From NCBI RefSeq assembly GCF_007827465.1, contig NZ_VISL01000001.1:1693001-1757000 (forward strand): a stretch of 64,000 nucleotides of DNA, given 5' to 3'. This stretch comes from Dokdonia sp. Hel_I_53. Its GTDB lineage: Bacteria > Bacteroidota > Bacteroidia > Flavobacteriales > Flavobacteriaceae. The notes beneath the pieces were generated by a model, which made no database searches, was not told the origin of the DNA, and saw nothing but the letters and a program-made list of their open reading frames with translations. A program made the position numbers and the translations under genes. This document shows, in pieces, positions 1-9,579 of the stretch (within the stretch, counting starts at the first letter, position 1; every line of letters begins with the position of its first letter).

Positions 1-51
1 ATTATTGACTGATTTGAGATTAATTTGACTTTTTTCAAAAAAAAAGCCTCT

Positions 52-71
52 TTTGGCGGAAAACCGCCAAA
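52..71. terminator. Hairpin, possible minus-strand terminator
   Basis: An 8-bp perfect stem (TTTGGCGG/CCGCCAAA) has an AAAA loop. An A-run at 38-45 reads as a T-run downstream on the minus strand. Confidence 0.4.
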
Positions 72-160
72 TTTTACATTTAAACCTTATTACCTTTAGA
101 GTCCCCTACGGTTCTTTTCTATTAAGGGTTTAATTCAAGAAATTAGCTGGAAAGAGCCTT

Positions 161-193
161 ATAAAACCCTTATTCTCTGAATAAGGGTTTTAT
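161..193. terminator. Strong 15-bp hairpin
   Basis: Perfect 15-bp arms (161-175 and 179-193) surround a 3-base loop. The outer part is AAAACCC/GGGTTTT. It could terminate on either strand, but no gene abuts it. Confidence 0.4.
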
Positions 194-230
194 ATAACTT
201 AAATAGTACCATTAATCAATTCCCCTACGT

Positions 231-264
231 AAAATGCCTATTCTTTTAAAGAGTAGGCATTTTT
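231..264. terminator. Hairpin with T-run, plus-strand terminator-like
   Basis: The AAAATGCCTA arm at 231-240 pairs with TAGGCATTTT, followed by a T-run. The stem extends inward through one G-T pair. Confidence 0.45.
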
Positions 265-278
265 TAATGCTCATAAAA

Positions 279-305
279 AAACCCATACATATTGATGTAT
301 GGGTT
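279..305 (-). terminator. Terminator of the sucA-sucB operon
   Basis: The stem AACCCATACAT/ATGTATGGGTT has a 4-base loop and is followed on the minus strand by a run of T. It begins 25 bases after the sucB stop codon. Confidence 0.8.
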
Positions 306-329
306 CGTTAATTTAATATGCTATTGGCT

Positions 330-1586
330 CTATAATTCTAACGCTTTTTTAATATCTCCATCCATTAGAATATTAATCGGATCTTCTAAAGCTTCTTTTA
401 CTGCCACTAAGAATCCAACAGATTCTTTCCCATCAATAATACGGTGATCATAAGAAAGTGCAACAAACATTATAGGTGCCACCACTATACCTCCATCAAT
501 TACTACAGGACGCTCTACAATATTATGCATCCCCAAGATACCTGATTGTGGCGGATTTATAATTGGAGTTGATAACATAGATCCAAAAACACCTCCGTTT
601 GAAATAGTAAATGTTCCCCCAGTCATCTCGTCTACAGTTATTTTTCCATCACGGGCTCTTAAGGCAAGTCTTTTTACTTCACTCTCAACTCCTCGAAAGG
701 AAAGATTCTCTGCATTACGCATTACTGGTACCATAAGTCCTTTGGGACCTGATACTGCAATTGAAATATCTTTATAATCAAACGTAAGCATCTCCTTACC
801 GTCAATCATACTGTTTACAGAAGGGTACATTTCTAATGCACGAACTACTGCTAACGTAAAGAATGACATAAAGCCGAGACTTACACCATGTTTAGCTTTG
901 AAATCCTCTTTATACTCAGAACGAAGGTCAAATATAGCCTGCATGTTAACTTCGTTAAACGTAGTAAGCATTGCAGTAGTATTTTTTGCTTCCACAAGAC
1001 GCTCTGCTACTTTGCGACGTAACATAGATAGTTTTTTACGAGACTCTCCACGAGTACCTGTACCTGGCGTGCCCATTGATGGCTTAGCATTTACTGCATC
1101 ATCTTTTGTTATACGACCATCACGCCCTGTTCCTTTTACAGTAGCAGGATCCATGTTCTTTTCAGCTAGTACTTTTTTAGCTGCAGGACTTGCTACTCCA
1201 GAGGCATACGTTTTTTCCTTTAAAGAGTCTGCTTTTTCTTCTGTGTTAGGTGTCTCAATACGTTGCTCATCTAAGTCTGGAGAAGGGCTTGCTTTCTTCT
1301 CATTTTCGTCGATGTATGTATCAGTAGATTGATCATCACTTCCAGGCTTTTCAGCATCCGTATCAATGAGACACACTATTGCTCCTACAGCGACAGCATC
1401 ACCTTCCTCTGCTTTGAGTGTAATTACACCAGATGCTTCGGCTGGAAGCTCTAGTGTTGCTTTATCGCTATCAACTTCTGCAATAGCCTGGTCTTTTTCT
1501 ACATAATCGCCGTCTTCAACTAGCCATTGTGCAATCTCTACTTCTGTGATGGATTCTCCCGGAGAAGGGACTTTCATTTCTAACAT
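330..1586 (-). CDS. sucB: 2-oxoglutarate dehydrogenase E2, dihydrolipoyl succinyltransferase
   Basis: This is the E2 core of the 2-oxoglutarate dehydrogenase complex. It passes the succinyl group from E1 through a lipoyl arm to CoA in the TCA cycle. The 418 residues show an N-terminal lipoyl domain (about 2-76) with the lipoylated lysine K42 in the motif DSDKATLELP. A charged linker follows, then a peripheral E3-binding domain at about 131-165. The acyltransferase domain ends with the catalytic motif DHRIIDG (His about 381, Asp about 385). It lies downstream of sucA on the same strand, separated by 65 bases that carry one copy of the 16-bp palindrome. A terminator follows. The length is normal for the family and the assignment is firm. 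Confidence 0.96.
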   Translation of the reverse strand: MLEMKVPSPGESITEVEIAQWLVEDGDYVEKDQAIAEVDSDKATLELPAEASGVITLKAEEGDAVAVGAIVCLIDTDAEKPGSDDQSTDTYIDENEKKASPSPDLDEQRIETPNTEEKADSLKEKTYASGVASPAAKKVLAEKNMDPATVKGTGRDGRITKDDAVNAKPSMGTPGTGTRGESRKKLSMLRRKVAERLVEAKNTTAMLTTFNEVNMQAIFDLRSEYKEDFKAKHGVSLGFMSFFTLAVVRALEMYPSVNSMIDGKEMLTFDYKDISIAVSGPKGLMVPVMRNAENLSFRGVESEVKRLALRARDGKITVDEMTGGTFTISNGGVFGSMLSTPIINPPQSGILGMHNIVERPVVIDGGIVVAPIMFVALSYDHRIIDGKESVGFLVAVKEALEDPINILMDGDIKKALEL

Positions 1587-1602
1587 ATCGTGGTTGTTAT
1601 TG

Positions 1603-1618
1603 CGCTTTCGCGAAAGCG
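1603..1618. repeat. 16-bp palindrome, copy 1 (intergenic sucA/sucB)
   Basis: An exact CGCTTTCGCGAAAGCG lies in the sucA-sucB intergenic gap, 16 bases upstream of the sucB ATG. In the mRNA it could fold into a 6-bp stem with a CGCG loop. Confidence 0.97.
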
Positions 1619-1651
1619 GAAAAATTAACTCCGCTGTGTTATTAAATTTAC

Positions 1652-4402
1652 TTATTGTTTCGGTGTATTAAATACATCTTCAATTACTCTTTTGTGACGA
1701 GCTTTTGATCTAGTACTACTTCCTGCAGCTGGAGAACTGTACATTCTTCTAGATGCAAGACGTAAATTCCTCTCTTCCCAATGTAGCAATAAATGTGCCC
1801 AAGCCCCCATATTCTTTGGCTCTTCTTGTGCCCAACAAATATCAATTCCATTTGGATACTTACTGATAATCTCCTCGAGTTTCTCTACAGGAAGCGGGAA
1901 TAACTGCTCTATGCGAACTAGTGCTACATCGTCTCGTCCATTTTCTTCTCTTGTTTCTAGAAGATCATAGTAAAATTTACCTGTACAGAAAACTAGTGAA
2001 GTCACCTTCTTCTTGTCAACATTTACATCATCAATCACCTCTTGGAAACTTCCTTGTGCGAGCTCTTCCTTAGTTGAAATCACTTTAGGGTGACGCAACA
2101 AACTCTTAGGTGTGAATATGATAAGAGGTTTTCTGAAATTGAATTTCATTTGCCTGCGTAGCAGATGAAAAAAGTTTGCAGGCGTTGTTACGTCTGCAAC
2201 AATCATATTTTCTCTAGAACACATCTGTAAGTAACGCTCCATTCTAGCACTAGAATGTTCTGATCCTTGGCCTTCATAGCCATGTGGTAACAGCATCACT
2301 AAACCATTTTGTGTTTTCCATTTTGACTCTGCAGCAGAAATGTATTGATCTACCATTATTTGAGCTCCATTTGAAAAATCTCCAAATTGTGCTTCCCATA
2401 TGGTCAATGTTTTAGGGGTTGCCATGGCATAACCATAGTCAAATCCTACAACACCATATTCTGATAAGTGAGAGTTATAGATGAACATTTCACCTTCAAC
2501 CTCTAATAGATTATGAAGATTCACTTCTTTTGTATCACTTCCTTCAGGCTTTATTGTTGCGTGACGGTGTGAAAATGTTCCTCTCTCTACATCTTGACCT
2601 GACATACGAACATTAAAACCTTCTTCCATAAGAGACGCGTAGGCAAGCAATTCTCCCATTGCCCAGTCTAAATTATCTGTCTCAAAATAACGCTTATTGC
2701 GATCTGCAATAATCTTTTCTATTTTGCGATAAAATTTTACATCTTTTGGTAGCGTAGTTATTCCTTTTGCAAGCGTATCAAGCTTTTTCAAATCGTATGT
2801 AGTATCTACACCGGCAATGATATCTTCTCGTTTACCTAGCTTATAACCATCCCAATCATCTGCAAGAATTTCTGTGATGACAGTTTTATCCTTTTTACGA
2901 GACTCTTCTAGATCATCTTCTAACTCATCTTTATAATCAAGTTCTAATTGCTTGATATAACCTTCGTCTATAATTCCTTCTTTAAAAAGCTTAGTTCCAT
3001 AAATATCACGAGGACTATCATGTTTTGCTATAGCTTTATATAATTGTGGTTGCGTAAAGCGAGGTTCGTCTCCTTCATTATGCCCATATTTACGATATCC
3101 TAAAATATCAATAAATACGTCTCTACCAAAAGCCATTCTAAACTCAAGAGCAAAGGTGAATGCGTGACAAACAGCCTCTACATCATCTGCATTTACGTGT
3201 AAAACAGGTGATAAAGTAACCTTGGCAATATCTGTACAATATGTTGATGATCTAGCATCTAGATAGTTGGTTGTAAAACCAACTTGATTATTTGCAACTA
3301 CATGGATTGTTCCCCCTGTACGGTAAGCTTCAAGTTGCACCATTTGTATAACTTCATATACCACACCTTGTGCAGCAATTGCAGCATCACCATGAACTAA
3401 AATAGGAAGGATCGCTTTCTCATCTCCATCAAGTTCATTATCAAGTTTTGCTCTAGAGATGCCTTCTACAACAGCGTTGACCGTTTCTAGGTGTGATGGA
3501 TTAGGCGCTAAATCCATTCTAATATCCTTTCCAGAGTTACTTTTACGCATACTGGTCCAGCCCATGTGATATTTTACATCTCCATCAAAAAGTGCGTCTT
3601 CTGCATATTCTTTCCCATCAAACTCACTAAAAATCTTTTCTGGTGACTTCTTGAAAATATTTGCAAGAACATTAAGACGGCCACGGTGAGCCATTCCCAT
3701 CACAAATTGTTTTACACCTTTATCTGATGCTTTTTCAATGAGATGGTCTAAACCTGGAATAAGTGCATCAACTCCCTCTACAGAAAAGCGCTTTTGTCCT
3801 ACATATTTGGAATGTAAAAAACTTTCAAATGATATAGCTTCATTTAGTTTCTTAAGGATGTGTTTTTTCTCAACAGGTGAAAACTTAGGGTGATTATCAT
3901 TAACGTTTAACCAGTTTTGTATCCACTTAATTTCATCTGGATTGCGCACGTACATATATTCAATACCAATAGCATCACAATAAATAGCTTCAAGGTGTTT
4001 TATGATCTCACGCAATGAAGATTTACCTAATCCTAATATAGAGCCAGCTTCAAACTGCACATCAAGATCTTGATTGTCTAAACCAAAATTTGTGATATGT
4101 AATGTGGGCGAATATTTACGTCGCTCACGTACAGGATTTGTTTCTGTAAATAAGTGGCCTCGAGTACGGTACCCGTCAATAAGTCGGACTACCATAAATT
4201 CTTTTTGCATACCTTCTGGAAGCGCTACAGGAGCAACCTCTTGCTCTTCAGAAAAAGCCTCTCCACTTTCTAATCCAAAATCAAAACCTTGAAAAAAAGC
4301 TCGCCAGCTTGGTTCTACGTTATCTGGATTATGTAAGTATTGATCGTAAAGCTCTGCAAAGTATGATGTATGTGCTGCGTTTAGAAAAGAAAATTTATCC
4401 AT
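1652..4402 (-). CDS. sucA: 2-oxoglutarate dehydrogenase E1 component
   Basis: This is the thiamine-diphosphate enzyme that decarboxylates 2-oxoglutarate and succinylates the lipoyl arm of E2. The 916 residues match the usual E1o length. Typical E1o motifs are visible: an N-terminal E2-binding segment ending in SWRAFFQGF, GMAHRGRLNVLAN at 236-248, HGDAAIAAQGVVYE, and the ThDP/Mg-binding stretch around ANNQVGFTT. The C-terminus carries the transketolase-like pyrimidine-binding domain (FGDFSNGAQIMVDQYI). It is the first gene of a sucA-sucB operon. A TATTTTTG -7 box lies 38 bases upstream of the ATG. No palindrome copy occurs within this 2.7-kb gene. Confidence 0.97.
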   Translation of the reverse strand: MDKFSFLNAAHTSYFAELYDQYLHNPDNVEPSWRAFFQGFDFGLESGEAFSEEQEVAPVALPEGMQKEFMVVRLIDGYRTRGHLFTETNPVRERRKYSPTLHITNFGLDNQDLDVQFEAGSILGLGKSSLREIIKHLEAIYCDAIGIEYMYVRNPDEIKWIQNWLNVNDNHPKFSPVEKKHILKKLNEAISFESFLHSKYVGQKRFSVEGVDALIPGLDHLIEKASDKGVKQFVMGMAHRGRLNVLANIFKKSPEKIFSEFDGKEYAEDALFDGDVKYHMGWTSMRKSNSGKDIRMDLAPNPSHLETVNAVVEGISRAKLDNELDGDEKAILPILVHGDAAIAAQGVVYEVIQMVQLEAYRTGGTIHVVANNQVGFTTNYLDARSSTYCTDIAKVTLSPVLHVNADDVEAVCHAFTFALEFRMAFGRDVFIDILGYRKYGHNEGDEPRFTQPQLYKAIAKHDSPRDIYGTKLFKEGIIDEGYIKQLELDYKDELEDDLEESRKKDKTVITEILADDWDGYKLGKREDIIAGVDTTYDLKKLDTLAKGITTLPKDVKFYRKIEKIIADRNKRYFETDNLDWAMGELLAYASLMEEGFNVRMSGQDVERGTFSHRHATIKPEGSDTKEVNLHNLLEVEGEMFIYNSHLSEYGVVGFDYGYAMATPKTLTIWEAQFGDFSNGAQIMVDQYISAAESKWKTQNGLVMLLPHGYEGQGSEHSSARMERYLQMCSRENMIVADVTTPANFFHLLRRQMKFNFRKPLIIFTPKSLLRHPKVISTKEELAQGSFQEVIDDVNVDKKKVTSLVFCTGKFYYDLLETREENGRDDVALVRIEQLFPLPVEKLEEIISKYPNGIDICWAQEEPKNMGAWAHLLLHWEERNLRLASRRMYSSPAAGSSTRSKARHKRVIEDVFNTPKQ

Positions 4403-4440
4403 TGTTGTGACGTCTAGTCGTCGTTTTTACGATTGGAATA

Positions 4441-4448
4441 CAAAAATA
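4441..4448 (-). promoter_or_regulatory. Bacteroidetes -7 box for sucA
   Basis: The minus strand reads TATTTTTG, a perfect match to the TAnnTTTG consensus, 38 bases before the sucA ATG. No clear -33 TTG is seen at the usual spacing. Confidence 0.55.
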
Positions 4449-4514
4449 CAACAATTAACATTTTAGGGCATATAATCCATATATTTATAACATAGAATTA
4501 ATAATTTATACCGA

Positions 4515-5054
4515 ATGATTCGCTTTATAAAAATTTATTCATTAGTAATCATACTCCCACTTATATTTTCAGAATCAGTTTTTTCACAAGAATTTGAGGT
4601 GGAGAAGAAGAATGATTTTTGGAATAAAGTTCACTTTGGCGGTGGTTTAGGGTTGAATTTCTCAAGAGGTTATACGCAAATTTCTGTTTCTCCTAGTGCG
4701 CTGTATCAACCTAATTCTTATATCGCTTATGGCCCAGGATTAAATTACAGTTTCCAAAAATTTGGGGATTATAAGACTTCGCTTATAGGAGGTAGTGCAA
4801 TTTTTCTATACAATCCTACAAATTTTCTTCAGTTATCAACAGAAATTGAACAACTTCGAGTGTCTCAATCTATTGATGGAGAACCAGATATACCTAATTT
4901 TTGGAACACTGGTTTATTTGTAGGCGCTGGTTATCGATTAAACATTGGTGGACAAGGCCTTGGTGCTATAGGAATACGGTATAACTTGCTTTATAATGAT
5001 AATGACAGTGTTTATGCAGACGCTTGGTTACCTTTTGTAAGGGTATATTTTTAG
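4515..5054 (+). CDS. Small outer-membrane beta-barrel-like protein, unknown function
   Basis: I do not recognise a named family. The 179-residue product starts with a classical signal peptide (basic MIRFIK, a hydrophobic run, then SVFSQE, cleavage probably after Ser or near the Gln). The rest alternates aromatic/hydrophobic and polar residues, with many Gly and Tyr, and ends in a Phe (VRVYF). This fits a small eight-stranded outer-membrane barrel. It is transcribed divergently from sucA and stands alone; no partner gene suggests a substrate. Confidence 0.75.
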   Translation: MIRFIKIYSLVIILPLIFSESVFSQEFEVEKKNDFWNKVHFGGGLGLNFSRGYTQISVSPSALYQPNSYIAYGPGLNYSFQKFGDYKTSLIGGSAIFLYNPTNFLQLSTEIEQLRVSQSIDGEPDIPNFWNTGLFVGAGYRLNIGGQGLGAIGIRYNLLYNDNDSVYADAWLPFVRVYF

Positions 5055-5160
5055 CAAGTTTTTAATCATATCCAATCATTATCGTTGATTATTCCTTCCT
5101 AACAAATTGTTGTACATGTTAAAATCTACACAAATACCTCTTAACAACACGACAAATTGA

Positions 5161-5191
5161 TTGATGCTTCTTTTAAAGATTAATAATTTTG
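5161..5191 (+). promoter_or_regulatory. Promoter of the SDR gene
   Basis: TTG at 5161-5163 and TAATTTTG at 5184-5191 are 20 bases apart and match the Bacteroidetes -33/-7 pattern. The ATG follows 13 bases later, so the leader would be very short. Confidence 0.6.
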
Positions 5192-5204
5192 TTAAAAAGA
5201 AATT

Positions 5205-5945
5205 ATGGAATTGAAAGACAAAACAATAATTATCACTGGAGCTTCTAGTGGTATCGGAGAAGCGACAGCTCACAAACTAGCTGATAATGGAGCTAATGTT
5301 GTACTAATGGCTAGAAGCACAGACAAGTTAAAAGAGTTGAAATCTGCAATCGAAAACAACGGCGGAAAAGCCCTTGTTGCAAGTGGTGACGTCACTAAAA
5401 AAAGTGATTTTGATAATGCAGTTAAAGAAGCCGTTTCTGAATTTGGCAAAGTAGATGGTTTAATTAACAACGCAGGATTAATGCCTCTATCATTCATTGA
5501 AAAATTAAAAACTGATGAATGGGAGCAAATGGTGGACGTAAACATCAAAGGCGTTCTTAATGGAGTAGCTGCGGTACTACCAGAACTGAAAAAAAATAAA
5601 GGAGGACATATTATAAATATTTCTTCTATGGCAGCTCATCGTTACTTTCCTGGAGGAGCTGTGTACTGTGCCACGAAGTCTGCTGTAAAAATGTTCTCAG
5701 AAGGATTAAGACAAGAACTTGCTCCAGAATATGGTATTAACGTAACTTCTATTGAGCCTGGAGCAGTTGAAACAAGTTTGACAGACACCATTACTGATGA
5801 AGATATCAAAGATAAAATGAAGGAGATGATGGAAATGACGACACTAAAAGCTGAAGATATTGCAAATGCAATTTATTATTCCCTTACACAACCGGCACGT
5901 GTAAACATAAATGATGTTTATATAGTTCCTAGTGAACAGAAATAA
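5205..5945 (+). CDS. Short-chain dehydrogenase/reductase, classical type
   Basis: An NAD(P)-dependent oxidoreductase of the classical SDR family, 246 residues. The cofactor motif TGASSGIG is at 11-18, NNAG at 88-91, the catalytic Ser at about 140, and YxxxK as Tyr154/Lys158 (YCATK). An Arg (MARST) after the second beta strand would favour NADP(H) by family rules. The closest general type is the YdfG/serine-dehydrogenase-like SDRs, but the substrate cannot be read from sequence. It is monocistronic, with its own promoter and a terminator shared with the convergent mutase gene. Confidence 0.9.
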   Translation: MELKDKTIIITGASSGIGEATAHKLADNGANVVLMARSTDKLKELKSAIENNGGKALVASGDVTKKSDFDNAVKEAVSEFGKVDGLINNAGLMPLSFIEKLKTDEWEQMVDVNIKGVLNGVAAVLPELKKNKGGHIINISSMAAHRYFPGGAVYCATKSAVKMFSEGLRQELAPEYGINVTSIEPGAVETSLTDTITDEDIKDKMKEMMEMTTLKAEDIANAIYYSLTQPARVNINDVYIVPSEQK

Positions 5946-5957
5946 TAATAGTCTAAT

Positions 5958-5992
5958 AAAAAAACCTCGCAATTCTAATTGTGAGGTTTTTT
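5958..5992. terminator. Bidirectional terminator between SDR and mutase genes
   Basis: A long perfect stem (AAAACCTCGCAATT with its near-complement containing one G-T pair) has a 2-base apparent loop. It is flanked by A-runs and T-runs and sits between two convergent stop codons. Confidence 0.85.
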
Positions 5993-6027
5993 AGTTTATA
6001 TAAGAATAAAGTTTAAAAAAATACCAC

Positions 6028-8154
6028 CTATTGCTCTATCATAATTTCTAACAAGGCGATAGCAGCTTCACTTATTTTAGTCCCTGGTCCAAAAACTGCT
6101 GCTGCTCCTGCTTCAAATAAAAATTGATAATCTTGTTGAGGGATTACACCACCTACAATCACCATTATATCTGGACGACCAAGTCTGTTCAATTCTTCTA
6201 TTACTTGTGGTACTAATGTTTTATGACCCGCAGCTAGAGAGGATACACCTAAAATATGTACATCATTTTCTACCGCTTGCTTAGCAGCTTCTTTTGGCGT
6301 TTGGAATAAGGGCCCTATATCTACGTCAAATCCTATATCTGCATAACCAGTAGCTACTACTTTCGCACCTCTGTCGTGGCCATCTTGCCCCATTTTTGCC
6401 ACCATTATTCTAGGACGGCGTCCATCTTGTTCGGCAAATTGATTTGCGAGTTGTTGCGCTTTCGCGAAAGCGGGATCCTGTTTCATTTCTTTACTATATA
6501 CACCACTAAAAGATTGGATTGCAGCTTTATGTCTTCCATAAACTTGCTCTAAAGCATCTGAAATCTCACCTAAAGTAGCTCTTTCTCTTGCGGCAATCAC
6601 CGCTAAAGCCAATAAATTTTCATTTTTATCCCTTGCCGCAGCAGTTAGATTTTTTAAGGCTTCTTCAACTCTCTTTGAATCTCTTGTATCTTTTATAGAT
6701 TTAAGACGACGTAGTTGACCCTCACGAACTTTTGTATTGTCTACATCAAGAATATCTAAATGTTCCTCTTCTGTAGGTCTGTATTTATTAACGCCCACAA
6801 TAATATCCTGACCACTATCAATACGAGCTTGTTTACGAGCAGCAGCTTCTTCAATGCGCAACTTCGGGATACCTGCTTCTATGGCTTTTGTCATCCCGCC
6901 AAGCTCCTCTACTTCTTGAATAAGCTCCCAAGCCTTGTTTGCTATATTATGAGTTAAAGATTCTACATAATAGCTACCTGCCCAAGGATCTACCGTTTTA
7001 GTAATATGCGTTTCTTCTTGTAAGAAAATCTGGGTATTACGAGCTATACGTGCAGAAAAATCAGTAGGCAAGGCAATCGCTTCGTCAAGGGCATTTGTGT
7101 GTAAACTCTGGGTTCCTCCAAATGCTGCCGCAGCTGCTTCAATAGTAGTACGCGCTACATTATTAAAAGGATCCTGTTCGGTAAGACTCCAACCACTGGT
7201 CTGACAATGCGTGCGTAGTGCTAAAGATTTTGGGTTTTTAGGATTAAATTGCTTTACGATTTTTGCCCACAACATTCGCGCAGCACGCATCTTTGCAATC
7301 TCCATAAAATGATTCATCCCGATAGCCCAAAAAAACGAAAGTCTAGGAGCAAAACTATCGATATCCATTCCTGCAGCAATCCCTGTTCGTATATACTCTA
7401 GACCATCTGCAAGGGTGTAGGCTAACTCTATATCGCAAGTAGCTCCTGCTTCTTGCATATGATAACCAGAAATTGAAATACTGTTGAACTTTGGCATTTC
7501 CTTTGCCGTATATTCAAATATATCTGAAATGATACGCATAGACGGTTTTGGTGGGTAGATATACGTATTACGCACCATAAACTCTTTTAAAATATCATTT
7601 TGGATAGTTCCAGAAAGATCTTTTAAGTCTACGCCTTGCTCTTCTGCAGCAACAATATAAAATGCCATTATAGGAAGCACTGCTCCATTCATGGTCATAG
7701 AGACAGACATCTTATCAAGTGGAATGCTATCAAACAACAGTTTCATATCTTCTACAGAATCTATTGCCACTCCTGCTTTTCCTACATCTCCTTCTACACG
7801 ATCATGATCACTGTCATACCCACGATGTGTTGCAAGATCAAATGCGACTGAGAGCCCTTTTTGACCTGCATCGAGGTTTCTTCTATAAAATGCGTTACTT
7901 TCTTCTGCTGTAGAAAAACCTGCGTACTGCCTTACCGTCCAAGGGCGACGAACATACATTGTACTGTAAGGACCTCTTAAATTTGGAGCAATTCCAGCCA
8001 CAAAATCTAGGTGCTCTAACTCTTCAATATCTTTTTGAGTATAGTTTTTCTTAACCTCAATATTCTCAGCAGTAGTGCTTGACTCCTTAATGTTAGACTG
8101 CTTTTGTTTAGCATCCTTTCTAAGAGTGATATGTTGCAAGTCTTTTCTACTCAT
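6028..8154 (-). CDS. scpA: Methylmalonyl-CoA mutase, large (catalytic) subunit
   Basis: This enzyme interconverts succinyl-CoA and (R)-methylmalonyl-CoA with adenosylcobalamin. The 708-residue protein has the N-terminal substrate-binding TIM barrel ([19 protein letters not shown]) and a C-terminal B12-binding domain with the cobalt-ligating histidine in GQDGHDRG (His about 593). One palindrome copy encodes AFAKA at about 562-566, exactly in the linker between the barrel and the B12 domain, followed by QQ. The gene lies 60 bases downstream of the small subunit in the same operon. The symbol mutB or mcmA is equally used. Confidence 0.95.
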   Translation of the reverse strand: MSRKDLQHITLRKDAKQKQSNIKESSTTAENIEVKKNYTQKDIEELEHLDFVAGIAPNLRGPYSTMYVRRPWTVRQYAGFSTAEESNAFYRRNLDAGQKGLSVAFDLATHRGYDSDHDRVEGDVGKAGVAIDSVEDMKLLFDSIPLDKMSVSMTMNGAVLPIMAFYIVAAEEQGVDLKDLSGTIQNDILKEFMVRNTYIYPPKPSMRIISDIFEYTAKEMPKFNSISISGYHMQEAGATCDIELAYTLADGLEYIRTGIAAGMDIDSFAPRLSFFWAIGMNHFMEIAKMRAARMLWAKIVKQFNPKNPKSLALRTHCQTSGWSLTEQDPFNNVARTTIEAAAAAFGGTQSLHTNALDEAIALPTDFSARIARNTQIFLQEETHITKTVDPWAGSYYVESLTHNIANKAWELIQEVEELGGMTKAIEAGIPKLRIEEAAARKQARIDSGQDIIVGVNKYRPTEEEHLDILDVDNTKVREGQLRRLKSIKDTRDSKRVEEALKNLTAAARDKNENLLALAVIAARERATLGEISDALEQVYGRHKAAIQSFSGVYSKEMKQDPAFAKAQQLANQFAEQDGRRPRIMVAKMGQDGHDRGAKVVATGYADIGFDVDIGPLFQTPKEAAKQAVENDVHILGVSSLAAGHKTLVPQVIEELNRLGRPDIMVIVGGVIPQQDYQFLFEAGAAAVFGPGTKISEAAIALLEIMIEQ
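6457..6472. repeat. 16-bp palindrome, copy 2 (in scpA, AFAKA)
   Basis: An exact CGCTTTCGCGAAAGCG read as Ala-Phe-Ala-Lys-Ala in the inter-domain linker of the mutase large subunit. Confidence 0.97.
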
Positions 8155-8214
8155 TTTTGAAATTTAAAGTATTATTTTCTCGGGAAATTTTAAATAAACA
8201 CAAGTGTTTATTCT

Positions 8215-9579
8215 TTAAGACTCCATTTTGAGTCTTTCTTTCTCAATATTTTCTGCGAGTCTTTTTGGGATAATTGGAGCAATTAAAGTTTTACGAGGTT
8301 TGATTTTTAGAAAAGGATATAGTTCTAATTCGTCCTTCATTCTATCTAGAATATTTGGATGTTTATTTGTACCTAATAGGGTAATTTCCCCGCTATCAAA
8401 TTGTGCCTGTTCAGCACTTGCGCTTTCTTCTATCTTACGTTGTATGGTACCTGCTTTAAGCTGACTCAAGAACCCTCCGTTTCTTTCAATATCTTTAAAA
8501 AGCTCTAGAGCTTTTTCTACTAACTGCGTTGTAAGTGATTCTATATAATAACTTCCATCTGCTGCATTTTGAACAGCATCAAAATAGCTCTCTTCTTTTA
8601 AAATAATAAGCTGATTTCTAGAAATACGCTGCCCAAATTCATTGATTTTATGATATAATGCATCATAAGGCTGATTTACCACCCAATCTGCACCTCCCAA
8701 CACTGCGCTCATACATTCTGTACTTGTTCGCAACATATTTGTGTTGTAATCGTATATGGTCTTATTGCGGGTAGAAGGGTGAGCAATAATTTTGATCACA
8801 GCATTTTTTGTAACAGTTTCAAACTCGTCAAAAAGAGTTTGAGCGAGTACCCGAAAAGCTCTTAATTTTGCAATCTCAAAAAAATAATTTGTCCCAACAG
8901 CAACTTCAAAGACAACTTCGTCAATTGTGCATTCCTGCTCACTACAATAATGTAAATATTCTGTAAGTTGTGCAACACCATAAGAAAGTTGTTGCACCAT
9001 CGTGGCACCAGCGTTTTGATATAAGGTGGTGTCTATTGAGATACTTTTAACATGACCTCTCAAAATTTCAGCAAAGGCTTGATGATCCTTTTTTAGATTG
9101 GTAAACCAATTTCCATCACTAGCCAAATGATGAATGATATCCAATTTTATATTAATTTTATACGCTTTCGCGAAAGCGTATATCTCCTCATAAAACAGAA
9201 CATCTAAGAACTGGAGATTGAAATATAAGGGAGCCTCTATGTATTCTAGTTTATCAAATAATTCTTTGGCTTCAAATTTTTGATCTGCGGTAAAATAAAT
9301 TGCCTCTGCACCATTATTAATCGCTTTATTTGCAGATTTTGCAGATTGTGATGCATTTGCAATAAAAATCGCTTCGCCCACAAACCATTTTTCAGGCATC
9401 GCTACAGAAAGAAAGTTTTGATCCATATCCTCCCGATGATAAAATGGTTTTACATCTATACCTTCGTTACTATGCCATATAAGTATCTCATTATAATCTG
9501 CGCCTTTGAGATCAAATTGAATTTTTTGTTTAAAGGCTTTTGAAGATACAGGCTCAAACTCTGAAAATAATTTACTCAT
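8215..9579 (-). CDS. mutA: Methylmalonyl-CoA mutase, small subunit
   Basis: The non-catalytic partner of the heterodimeric mutase, 454 residues. It resembles the barrel of the large subunit (YIEAPLYFNLQF, EECMSAVLGGADWVVNQPYD) but lacks the C-terminal B12-binding domain, so it ends near residue 454. A palindrome copy encodes AFAKA at residues 135-139. That place is not equivalent to the one in the large subunit, so the two copies arose separately. It overlaps the upstream DivIC-like gene by 8 bases, indicating co-transcription. Confidence 0.9.
   Translation of the reverse strand: MSKLFSEFEPVSSKAFKQKIQFDLKGADYNEILIWHSNEGIDVKPFYHREDMDQNFLSVAMPEKWFVGEAIFIANASQSAKSANKAINNGAEAIYFTADQKFEAKELFDKLEYIEAPLYFNLQFLDVLFYEEIYAFAKAYKINIKLDIIHHLASDGNWFTNLKKDHQAFAEILRGHVKSISIDTTLYQNAGATMVQQLSYGVAQLTEYLHYCSEQECTIDEVVFEVAVGTNYFFEIAKLRAFRVLAQTLFDEFETVTKNAVIKIIAHPSTRNKTIYDYNTNMLRTSTECMSAVLGGADWVVNQPYDALYHKINEFGQRISRNQLIILKEESYFDAVQNAADGSYYIESLTTQLVEKALELFKDIERNGGFLSQLKAGTIQRKIEESASAEQAQFDSGEITLLGTNKHPNILDRMKDELELYPFLKIKPRKTLIAPIIPKRLAENIEKERLKMES
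9163..9178. repeat. 16-bp palindrome, copy 3 (in mutA, AFAKA)
   Basis: An exact copy, with symmetric flanks that extend it to the 20-bp palindrome TACGCTTTCGCGAAAGCGTA at 9161-9180. It encodes AFAKA. Confidence 0.97.

Larger units (their letters stand above)
1..329. other. Gene-free stretch with four stacked hairpins
   Basis: No convincing open reading frame or RNA gene is visible. The stretch holds four inverted repeats, at about 52-71, 161-193, 231-264 and 280-305. The one nearest sucB is a good minus-strand terminator. The 9-mer TCCCCTACG occurs twice, at 102-110 and 221-229, each next to a hairpin. This suggests a decayed duplicated unit or stacked terminators. Confidence 0.6.

Noticed and set aside
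196..232. Minus-strand GGGGAATTGATTAATGGTA, like the start and D-arm of a tRNA
   Set aside because: No anticodon arm or T-arm (GTTCRANYC) follows, and the next bases form an unrelated perfect hairpin.
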